From the NCBI GenBank assembly GCA_007120915.1, contig SKMT01000434.1, positions 1 to 19,179 on the forward strand: DNA of 19,179 nucleotides. Reading direction: 5' to 3'. This document shows, one piece after another, positions 13,072 to 19,179 of this stretch. Both the position numbers and the translations under genes were made by a program. Position 1 is the stretch's first letter, and the number at the start of each line of letters is the position of its first letter. The notes below the pieces were generated by a model. It saw nothing but the letters and a program-made list of their open reading frames with translations. It was not told where the DNA came from and did not search any database. The DNA comes from Myxococcales bacterium (GTDB lineage: Bacteria > Myxococcota_A > Bradymonadia > Bradymonadales > Bradymonadaceae).

Positions 13072-14472
13072 CTACAACACCAGCAGCAAGAACATGATCC
13101 ACGGCCCGGTGATCAGAAACACGAACGCCGTATACCCGATGATATCCCGGGCCTTCAGCCCCATAATGCCCAACAGCGGCAGTGCCCAGAACGGCTGGAG
13201 CATGTTCGTCCAGGCATCCCCGTAGGCAAGGGCCATGATCACCCGATGAGGCGAAATATCGAGCTCGTCTAACGCCGCGACCATCATCTCGCCCTGCACC
13301 GCCCACTGTCCCCCGCCGCTGGGAACGAAGAAGTTGACGATGCCCGCCGAGATGAACGTCAGAATCGGGTAGGTCGTCTCGGTGGAGATGGACAGAAAGA
13401 ACGCCGAAAGCTGCTGAATCAACCCACTGTTCGCCAACAGGCCCAGAATCCCGAAATAAAACGGGAACTGCAGCACAATCGGCGCCGCACCCTTCGCCGC
13501 ATCAGCGATCGCCAGCGCGTAGGCTTTCGGGGAGTTGTGCGCCAGAATCCCGAGTGTCAAAAACAACAGGTTCAGCGAGTTGAGGTTCCACCCGGCCATC
13601 CCCTGGTCGATAAAGATATTGACCACCGCGCCCAGCATCAGCACTCCGATGATCACATTGAGCACCCGGCTGCTCTCCAACAGCCGCACCACAGGATGCA
13701 CATTGGGCCCGAGCTCAGGCACCTGCAGAAAGCTGCGATCCTTGTCGAGTTGATCTTCGGGCATGCCCCGCATCTCATCGGTGTCACGCGGCATCAACAC
13801 CCAGAACAACACCGGGATGAGCACCAACAGCGAGCCCGTGACCATCAGGTTCAGGTTCGAAAACAGCGTCTCCGTCACCGGAATCGTTCCCCCTTCGTAG
13901 CCCAGCCTCTCGAACTGCTCGACCAGATCGTGGCCCGGCTGGTTGATCTCCAGCGGCGCCGAGCCCGAAAACCCCCCGTGCCACACCAGAAACCCGGCGT
14001 AACCCGCCGCGCCCAGAAGTGGATAGTGCACCGGCCGGCCCTGCTCGGCGAACACTCTTCCGACCTCCCGGGCCATAAACGCCCCGGCGATCGCGCCGAG
14101 CCCCCACTGAATCATGCTGGCGCTGCAGGCGACGATGGCCACCAGAAGCGCCGCCGCAGACGGTGAGCTCGCCCAGTTCGCCATCGTTCGGATCGCCTTC
14201 TGAACCGGCTTCGAGATCGCCAGCGCGTGGCCGGTGAGCAAAATAATGACCATGTGCAGCGCAAACTGCATCCAGGCCTGAGCATAAAACTCGTCGGACC
14301 AGAAGTTGCCAAGGTGCGACACCCGCTCGACCGCGCCGTAGTCCTGGACGTCCTGCCCGAAGAAAAAGGCCGCCAGAAAGGTGATAATCGTCAACACAAT
14401 CGCCAGCACAAACGGATCGGGCACATACCGCTGCGACCATCGGTTAAGGCGCTTGCCCATCGCTGAGATCAT
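13072..14472 (-). CDS. atoE: Short-chain fatty acid transporter, AtoE family
   Basis: This 466-residue polytopic membrane protein has roughly a dozen hydrophobic segments. It matches the AtoE/SCFA-transporter family through the N-terminal 'YVPDPFVLAIVLT' (16-28), 'WGLGAIAGAFMAREVGR' (123-139), 'GFSGSAPLEINQPGH' (167-181), and the hallmark 'FVPSGGGQWAVQGEMM' (382-397), plus 'GDAWTNMLQPFWALP' (418-432). The family takes up short-chain fatty acids such as butyrate or acetoacetate across the inner membrane. ATG 14472 was chosen because GGAGGAG lies six nt upstream; an in-frame ATG 17 codons earlier would give a basic, poorly supported extension. No ato-type CoA-transferase or thiolase genes are adjacent. 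It is convergent with the Sel1 lipoprotein and divergent from the cyclophilin gene. Confidence 0.88.
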   Translation of the reverse strand: MISAMGKRLNRWSQRYVPDPFVLAIVLTIITFLAAFFFGQDVQDYGAVERVSHLGNFWSDEFYAQAWMQFALHMVIILLTGHALAISKPVQKAIRTMANWASSPSAAALLVAIVACSASMIQWGLGAIAGAFMAREVGRVFAEQGRPVHYPLLGAAGYAGFLVWHGGFSGSAPLEINQPGHDLVEQFERLGYEGGTIPVTETLFSNLNLMVTGSLLVLIPVLFWVLMPRDTDEMRGMPEDQLDKDRSFLQVPELGPNVHPVVRLLESSRVLNVIIGVLMLGAVVNIFIDQGMAGWNLNSLNLLFLTLGILAHNSPKAYALAIADAAKGAAPIVLQFPFYFGILGLLANSGLIQQLSAFFLSISTETTYPILTFISAGIVNFFVPSGGGQWAVQGEMMVAALDELDISPHRVIMALAYGDAWTNMLQPFWALPLLGIMGLKARDIIGYTAFVFLITGPWIMFLLLVL

Positions 14473-14588
14473 CGCTGCTCCTCCGGTGTGTCGGCGCTGC
14501 CGACGTCTTGACGTCATCGCCACTGCCGGTAGCTTACGGTCGACTGCGGGGTGTTACAACTGACTGTCCACCATCTGAGAGGCCGCCG

Positions 14589-15335
14589 ATGCACCGAACC
14601 GTACTGACCTGTCTTTTCGCCACTTTGCTGCTCGTATTCGCCCCCGGCTGCGACAGCACTCCCGAAACCCAGGCCGACGACGAACCGACCGAACAGACCG
14701 TCCAGCAAGACGACGAGGCCGCCGCCCCCGCCGAGATCGACGAGTTGGACGAAGAGACTCGCCAGGCGGCACTGACCGACCCCGACAAGGTCACCGACCG
14801 CGCCCCCGATGAGTACCAGGTCCGATTCGAGACCACGCAGGGCGAGTTCACCGTCGCCGTCAACCGCCAATGGGCGCCCAACGGCGCCGACCGGTTCTTC
14901 AATCTCGTTCGCATCGGCTACTACGACGACATCGCATTCTTTCGCGTCATCGACGGCTTCATGGCCCAGTTCGGCATCCACGGCGACCCGGAGGTCAACG
15001 AAGTGTGGCGCACCGCCGAGATCGAAGACGACCAGGTCAACCGCTCCAACGAACGCGGCAAAGTCACCTTCGCTACCCGCGGGCCCAACACCCGCACCAC
15101 CCAACTGTTCATCAACCTGACGGACAACCCCGATCTGGACGCCATGGGCTTCAGCCCCATCGGCGAAGTCGTCGACGGAATGGACGTGGTCGAGCGGCTC
15201 TACAGCGGCTACGGCGAAGGCGCCCCGGAGGGCGACGGCCCCGACCAGCAGCGCGCACAACAAGAGGGCAACGACTATCTGAAAGCCGAGTTTGAATCGC
15301 TCGACTGGACCACCGACGTCTCGATTGTGCAGTGA
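14589..15335 (+). CDS. Cyclophilin-type peptidyl-prolyl isomerase lipoprotein
   Basis: This 248-residue lipoprotein has a signal peptide ending FAPGC (lipid Cys21), a very acidic linker (22-70), and a cyclophilin domain from about 76 to 240. The active-site strand 'FFRVIDGFMAQFG' keeps the catalytic Arg119 and the Phe124 and Gln127 that line the proline pocket. 'TQLFINLTDNPDLDAMGFSPIGEVVDGMDVV' is the usual C-terminal half, though the normal Gly-rich 'GSQFFI' loop is altered to 'TTQLFIN'. It would catalyse proline isomerisation during folding of envelope proteins, anchored in a membrane. AGAGG lies six nt before ATG 14589. It is divergent from atoE across 116 bp, which contains a perfect TGACGTCA palindrome at 14509-14516. 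Confidence 0.9.
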   Translation: MHRTVLTCLFATLLLVFAPGCDSTPETQADDEPTEQTVQQDDEAAAPAEIDELDEETRQAALTDPDKVTDRAPDEYQVRFETTQGEFTVAVNRQWAPNGADRFFNLVRIGYYDDIAFFRVIDGFMAQFGIHGDPEVNEVWRTAEIEDDQVNRSNERGKVTFATRGPNTRTTQLFINLTDNPDLDAMGFSPIGEVVDGMDVVERLYSGYGEGAPEGDGPDQQRAQQEGNDYLKAEFESLDWTTDVSIVQ

Positions 15336-15340
15336 GCACC

Positions 15341-15373
15341 ACCCCACGACCCACGACCTCAAGACCTACTCCC
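15341..15373. repeat. Short heptanucleotide array GACCCAC-like (tract D)
   Basis: This is a degenerate set of heptads (ACCCCAC, GACCCAC, GACCTCA, AGACCTA, then CTCCC), with CC or CCC recurring every 7 nt from 15343 to 15373. It shares the 11-mer GACCCACGACC with tract A (2221-2231 and 15348-15358). It lies just after the cyclophilin stop. Confidence 0.65.
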
Positions 15374-15531
15374 TTCACGTCTTTACACATCCCCCATTTC
15401 ATTGTCGGCGAATATTTTCGTAAACTGTTCGTCCCAACCAGTGGTATGCACCTTGCGGGGTGGAATTGGTCGCCACCTCGCTGATGTTCGGTAATTCTGT
15501 TGGCGCCGACCTTTACTGTTAGAAGGACATC

Positions 15532-16218
15532 ATGAAACCCCAATTGCTGACCCGTTGCACCCTGTTCGCCCTTCTCACCCTGGCGTTGCTGCTGGTCGCC
15601 ACCACCGCCACCGCCCAGAATGCCACCCCCGCGGTTCCCGATCTATCGGACTCCCAGTGGGCCGAATTGCACGAAGGGGATCTGTACGTGGATGTCGAGC
15701 GCGACGGCAGCATCAACCGCGGCATCGTCATCGGCATCGTTCAGGCTGACATCAGTGAGGTCACCCCGCTGATCGCACGCTGCTGGGAGTACGCCGACTG
15801 GCGCGACAACATCACCGATACCTCTCTCGAAGATCAGACCGACGCCAACCATGTCGTCTGCGGTGGCACAGCCAAAGTCCCGGTGATCCGCAACCGCCGA
15901 GGCCATTTCGACGTCTACAACCGCTCCGAGACCATCGACGGCACCCGTGCCTACGTCTCGAACTTCGATTACGTCGAGGACAGCGGCAACGTCGAGGACA
16001 TGTACGGCTTCTGGGTCGCCTACCCCTACGGGCCTGACAACGAACACACGGTGGTCAAACACCGGCTCAACGTCGATATCGGCTCCTGGGTGCCCAACCG
16101 CCTGATCCGCTGGGCAACCGGGCGCGTGCTACCGGACACCATCAAAGGGCTGCGCAAAGAAACGGTCAACGGGGTTGACGAACCGGACTACTGGCGCGAC
16201 GGTTACGACTACGACTGA
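15532..16218 (+). CDS. Exported START/SRPBCC-like protein
   Basis: This 228-residue protein has a signal peptide (residues 1-28, ending ATA before Gln29). The mature chain resembles the helix-grip START/SRPBCC fold. There is an early amphipathic stretch with 'DLYVDVERDGSINRGIVIGIVQADI', a cavity-strand region, and the C-terminal signature 'FWVAYPYGPDNEHTVVKHRLNVDIGSWVPNRLIRWATGRVLPDTIKGLR' (read in parts). This matches the usual 'vd.g.w.P..li........lp..l..lr' helix. START-like proteins bind lipids or other hydrophobic ligands; the ligand is unknown. Cys84 and Cys110 could form a disulfide. AGAAGGA precedes ATG 15532. The preceding 196-bp gap is relatively AT-rich and probably holds the promoter. 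The next gene follows 45 bp later on the same strand. Confidence 0.72.
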   Translation: MKPQLLTRCTLFALLTLALLLVATTATAQNATPAVPDLSDSQWAELHEGDLYVDVERDGSINRGIVIGIVQADISEVTPLIARCWEYADWRDNITDTSLEDQTDANHVVCGGTAKVPVIRNRRGHFDVYNRSETIDGTRAYVSNFDYVEDSGNVEDMYGFWVAYPYGPDNEHTVVKHRLNVDIGSWVPNRLIRWATGRVLPDTIKGLRKETVNGVDEPDYWRDGYDYD

Positions 16219-16263
16219 TTGTCGCTGAATGGTTCTTCCCAAATCTCGCCGCCGGCCGTCACC

Positions 16264-16977
16264 ATGTCCGACCAACTGCGCTTTTTTCTCGCCGTCGCCG
16301 CCACCATTGTGCTCTCCATCATGACCGTGGCCATGCTACTGGTCGCCCTGGTCTGGTCCTCCCAGGCCATCGGAGCGTTCATTCTGGCCCTTCTGTTCGG
16401 GGTGGGCACCATCTTCTCGGCGGTCTTCTCCTATCGATTTTTCCAGCATCGGGGAAGCCAAAACCTTGTCGAGACCGTCGGTCGCGTCGAACCTAAGATC
16501 TTGAAGCTCGCCGCCTCCGAAGGGGGCCGGCTCAGCGCTGAAAAAACAGCGATGCAACTGAACATCTCTGTTGCGCAGGCCGAATCGGCACTCGAACAGT
16601 TGACCAACCAGGGGACCGCCGAGATGCAGGTCTCCGGCAGCGGAGCCATGATCTACGAGTTCCCCAACCTTCTGGAAGCCGAGCAGGACGACGACACAGA
16701 CCCGATGGAGGCGCTGGAACAAGAGCTTGGCTATGACCCCGACGCCATCGACGACGAACCTCAATCCGACGCGATGACCTCCTCGGATCTGGACGTCGGC
16801 GACGACACCGAGCTGGACCTGGACGCCGACGGCGACACCGAGTTGGATCTGGACGCCGACAGCGACACCGAGCTGGATCTGGACGCCGACGACGACACCG
16901 CATCCGGCGTCGAAGACGACCTGCTCGCCGAGTTGGAACAAAAGGTCAAATCGAAGTCCGACTCCAACGAATCTTGA
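16264..16977 (+). CDS. Membrane protein with winged-helix-like domain and acidic repeats
   Basis: This 237-residue protein has two membrane segments (about 7-30 and 34-58), then residues 75-132 that look like a small winged-helix domain: 'EPKILKLAASEGGRLSAEKTAMQLNISVAQAESALEQLTNQG' followed by a beta wing 'AEMQVSGSGAMIYEF'. This matches the DprA/MarR-like wHTH layout and suggests a cytosolic domain. Residues 140-237 are extremely acidic and include three perfect DTELDLDAD-x repeats of 10 residues (181-210), then a short Lys/Ser tail. DNA binding next to so acidic a tail is uncertain; the domain may bind protein instead. Start: ATG 16264 begins just before the first helix. A TTG at 16219, directly after the upstream stop, is an alternative; no Shine-Dalgarno is evident for either. 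htrA follows 31 bp later. Confidence 0.7.
   Translation: MSDQLRFFLAVAATIVLSIMTVAMLLVALVWSSQAIGAFILALLFGVGTIFSAVFSYRFFQHRGSQNLVETVGRVEPKILKLAASEGGRLSAEKTAMQLNISVAQAESALEQLTNQGTAEMQVSGSGAMIYEFPNLLEAEQDDDTDPMEALEQELGYDPDAIDDEPQSDAMTSSDLDVGDDTELDLDADGDTELDLDADSDTELDLDADDDTASGVEDDLLAELEQKVKSKSDSNES
16804..16893 (+). repeat. 30-bp in-frame repeat x3 encoding DTELDLDADx
   Basis: Three head-to-tail 30-bp units (16804-16833, 16834-16863, 16864-16893) differ only at a few synonymous positions and in the last residue (Gly, Ser, Asp). They lie in the acidic tail of the winged-helix-like membrane protein and can expand or contract in frame. Confidence 0.85.
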
Positions 16978-17008
16978 ACGGATCGATTTTCTGAATTTAG
17001 GAACCCCC

Positions 17009-18385
17009 ATGAAGGGTATGCTCCCCGCCCTTTCGTTTAGTCTGCTGATTCTGCTCGCTCCTGCCCTCTCGGCCTCTGAGCCCGAGCCCGACCTCGTCGA
17101 CAGCATCGCCGATCTGCCCAGCATCGCCGAGCTGTTCGAACAGCAGCGCCGCCACGTCATCAGCGTTCAAACCGAGCTGGCCGGGCCTCCGGGGGACCTG
17201 CCGCCGATGTTCGATGGCTTCAACGACGAACCGATCCGCGGGGAAGGCTCCGGGTTTCTCGTCGATGACCAGGGACTTGCGGTGACCAACTGGCATGTCG
17301 TCGCCCGCGCCCAGTCCATCGAGGCGATCACCTATGACGGAGTCACCCATCGCGCCCGGCTCGTCGGCGCCGACCCCACCACCGACATCGCCCTGATTCA
17401 GGTCGAAGACCTCGAGGGCTACGAACCGGCCGAACTCGGCGCTACCGACGACATCTCCGTGGGCGAATGGGTCGTGGCCATCGGCAGCCCCTTCGGGCTC
17501 GAACAGTCCGTCACCCTCGGGGTGCTCAGCGCCACGGGCCGCGAAATCGGTATGGGGCCCTACGACGACTTCTTGCAGACCGACGCCTCCATCAACCCCG
17601 GCAACTCCGGTGGTCCCCTGTTCAACCTCAACGGCGAAGTCATCGGTGTGAACACCGCGATCATCCCCTTCGGCGGCAACATCGGCTTTGCCGTGCCCAT
17701 CGATACGGTTCGTCGGCTGATGCCCGAACTTCAGGAGCACGGCTGGGTCAAACGCGGATTCATCGGCGCCGGCGTCCAGGATCTGACCCACGCCCTCGCT
17801 GAGACCTTCGATCTCGACCCCGACGCCGGAGTGCTGGTGCGGTCCGTCGATGAGGGCGATCCCGCCGACGACGCCGGGCTGACCGAAGGTGATATCATCA
17901 CCCATGTTGGTGACCAACGCACCGAAGAGTCCTCCGAACTACTTCGCATTATCGCCCAGCTTGAGCCCGGTGAAGAGACGACGGTCCGGTTTCTTCGCGA
18001 CGGTGACGAACAAGAGACCACCCTTCAGGCCGGCGAACGGCCCGATCCGGACCGCGAAGAGGTCGAACAGACGCTGGACCCCGAGCCCATCGAACCGGGA
18101 CGGCTCGGCGTAGTGCTGCGGTCGGTGTCCGCCGATATGGCTCAGCGGCGCGACCTGCCCGACGCCACCGGCGTGTACGTCGACCGCATCGAACCCGGCT
18201 CCCCCGCCTCCGGTGTGCTTGAAACCGGCGACATTATCCTGCGCGTCGGCGACCAGGAGATTACGTCTCCCGAGGAAGTCCCCGACGTGCTTCGCGACCA
18301 GCCGCGAGACCGGCCGATCCGTCTGTTGCTCAACCGCCAGGGCGAACCCCACTTCGTGGCTGTCGAATTGGCCTCCGGGGACTAA
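17009..18385 (+). CDS. HtrA/DegP-type periplasmic serine protease
   Basis: This 458-residue protease has a signal peptide (about 1-22), a trypsin-like domain with triad His96 ('TNWHVV'), Asp126 ('TTDIALI') and Ser200 ('GNSGGPLF'), and two PDZ domains (about 250-342 and 365-455; 'RGFIGAGVQDLT' and 'PGRLGVVLRSVS' start them). The length and order are those of DegP/DegQ/MucD proteins, which degrade or refold damaged envelope proteins. The linker between the PDZ domains is acidic. An AGGA lies 8 nt before ATG 17009; Met4 (17018) is an alternative start. It is the last gene of a likely unit with the START-like and winged-helix-like genes. Its TAA overlaps the helicase stop (4 bp, CTAA). DegQ-like and DegP-like roles cannot be separated here. 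Confidence 0.93.
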   Translation: MKGMLPALSFSLLILLAPALSASEPEPDLVDSIADLPSIAELFEQQRRHVISVQTELAGPPGDLPPMFDGFNDEPIRGEGSGFLVDDQGLAVTNWHVVARAQSIEAITYDGVTHRARLVGADPTTDIALIQVEDLEGYEPAELGATDDISVGEWVVAIGSPFGLEQSVTLGVLSATGREIGMGPYDDFLQTDASINPGNSGGPLFNLNGEVIGVNTAIIPFGGNIGFAVPIDTVRRLMPELQEHGWVKRGFIGAGVQDLTHALAETFDLDPDAGVLVRSVDEGDPADDAGLTEGDIITHVGDQRTEESSELLRIIAQLEPGEETTVRFLRDGDEQETTLQAGERPDPDREEVEQTLDPEPIEPGRLGVVLRSVSADMAQRRDLPDATGVYVDRIEPGSPASGVLETGDIILRVGDQEITSPEEVPDVLRDQPRDRPIRLLLNRQGEPHFVAVELASGD

Positions 18386-19179
18386 TCGAGCACTTTCACT
18401 TCGTCGCGCGACACCTTCTGCATCACTTCCGTCAACTGCTGGAACCGCGCCTCGTCGTGGTGATGGACCTGTCGGATCTGACTGACCAGGTCTTTGGCCC
18501 GGCGAAACCCTCCCACCAGATCCCCTGACAGATCGGTGCGGCTTCGAATCCGGTTGAGAATCTCCTGGAGGCTCTCACCTTCTGCCCACATCTCACCGAG
18601 CGGCATCAGCTCCGGAGTGAATGTCTCTTCGGCGTCCATCAGCTCCCGGGCTTCGGTGACAACTCTGCTTTCATGGATACGCGCCACCTGGTCGGAGATG
18701 CCGTACCACTTGTCGTCGTCGGGCCGGGAGACCTTCGCGCGCCGCGGTAGCGACTGCACCAGTGCAAGCATAATCCCGAAGATCTCCTCGCCGCTTCGAT
18801 CCTCCAGAATCCCCTGGACCAACAGCTCCGTCACAAAGATCTCTTCAATTTTGATGTGACGCAGAATCTTCGCCGGAGCGTTCAGGCTGTTGTCGTCGTC
18901 CACATATCCATGGCGGCGCAGAAACTCGACTTTCCGCGAGAATCTCTCCCACAACCGGGGACGCTCCAGAAGCGCCAGCTCCCGGCGAAGCGCCGCGATT
19001 TCACGGCGCACCTCGCGGCGTCGGGGCCCTCCCTCGTGGTCTGCCTCCAACTCGTCGATGCGCCGCTGCACCATCTTGGCGGTCTGCTCGTCCTGGTAGG
19101 CTTTGAAACTCTGGTCGAGCATGTAGCGGATCGCCGTCTCCTTGAACCGATCGACCAGATTGACCACGGAGTGAAACGA
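18382..19179 (-). CDS. Ski2-like DEAD/DEAH-box RNA helicase, C-terminal part (5' end outside window)
   Basis: The frame is open through the window edge (codons for Ser-Phe-His-Ser precede the GTG at 19167), so that GTG is internal and the protein continues upstream. The visible 265 residues match the C-terminal DSHCT region of Ski2/Mtr4-like helicases. First is an 'SFHSVVNL' to 'LDQSFKAYQDEQ' segment, corresponding to the 'N-x-x-L ... SF..(F/Y)Q' after the helicase core. Next comes an arginine-rich coiled coil (about 30-75), then 'RKVEFLRRHGYVDDDN', 'LNAPAKILRHIKIEEIFVTELLVQGIL', and 'FGIMLALVQ', the DSHCT helices. Ski2-like helicases unwind RNA for turnover; the motor domains lie outside this window. 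It is convergent with the HtrA gene, with a 4-nt stop overlap. Confidence 0.8.
   Translation of the reverse strand, partial: SFHSVVNLVDRFKETAIRYMLDQSFKAYQDEQTAKMVQRRIDELEADHEGGPRRREVRREIAALRRELALLERPRLWERFSRKVEFLRRHGYVDDDNSLNAPAKILRHIKIEEIFVTELLVQGILEDRSGEEIFGIMLALVQSLPRRAKVSRPDDDKWYGISDQVARIHESRVVTEARELMDAEETFTPELMPLGEMWAEGESLQEILNRIRSRTDLSGDLVGGFRRAKDLVSQIRQVHHHDEARFQQLTEVMQKVSRDEVKVLD

Noticed and set aside
13537..14166. Plus-strand frame opposite the AtoE transporter
   Set aside because: His/Gln/Arg-rich shadow of a clear membrane-protein gene; no domain or start signal.
14509..14516. TGACGTCA palindrome as a defined operator
   Set aside because: An 8-bp palindrome is too short to stand out by itself in a promoter gap; noted only in the cyclophilin entry.
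19165..19167. GTG as the true start of the helicase-like protein
   Set aside because: The frame stays open to the window end and the residues before it fit the helicase family, so it is internal.

Overview
This window is high-GC bacterial DNA and almost fully coding. It encodes about twenty genes, and an unusual share of the products are exported: lipoproteins with a lipobox, signal-peptide proteins with acidic Asp/Glu-rich mature chains, a Cys-rich stalk and an Asn/Asp linker. This style fits a deltaproteobacterium-like predator or saprophyte of the Myxococcota/Bradymonadales type. That placement is inferred from gene style and was not tested by a search. I see no tRNA, rRNA, insertion sequence, prophage or CRISPR array.

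Layout. 1-1149 (+) is the 3' end of a large polyketide- or PUFA-synthase-like protein with a degenerate ketoreductase-type module. 1146-1961 (-) is an exported TPR/PEGA-like protein. 2334-2957 (+) is a pentapeptide-repeat protein. 3710-4189 and 2967-3710 (-) form a coupled pair encoding a CYTH-domain protein and KamE, the cobalamin subunit of lysine 5,6-aminomutase. 4343-5236 (+) is a ferritin-like protein whose metal site looks eroded. 5474-6988 and 7002-7595 (+) encode a metzincin-type lipoprotein protease and an exported HEAT-like protein. 10082 down to 7600 (-) carries an alpha/beta hydrolase, MsrB and an M19 dipeptidase. 10173-11003 (+) is a membrane protein of unknown role. 11022-11774 (-) is an SH3-like lipoprotein. 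A Sel1-repeat lipoprotein (+) ends at 13037. 13072-14472 (-) is an AtoE-type short-chain fatty acid transporter. 14589-15335 (+) is a cyclophilin lipoprotein. 15532-16218, 16264-16977 and 17009-18385 (+) are an exported START-like protein, a membrane winged-helix-like protein and an HtrA/DegP protease. 18382-19179 (-) is the C-terminus of a Ski2-like helicase that runs off the end.

How the genes relate. Envelope protein quality control recurs: HtrA, a cyclophilin lipoprotein, MsrB and a dipeptidase are all here. KamE and AtoE would suit amino-acid and short-chain-acid catabolism, but they are not adjacent. Most genes sit in pairs or singly, with six tail-to-tail junctions that leave little or no room for a terminator.

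The most unusual non-coding signal is a set of heptanucleotide (7-bp) arrays in the gaps between genes. Three have the consensus (G/C)ACCCRN and one has TTCCGAY. They place GGG runs every 7 nt on the minus strand, and one array lies exactly where the Sel1 lipoprotein should start. I found no cluster that I would call a new defence or biosynthetic system.
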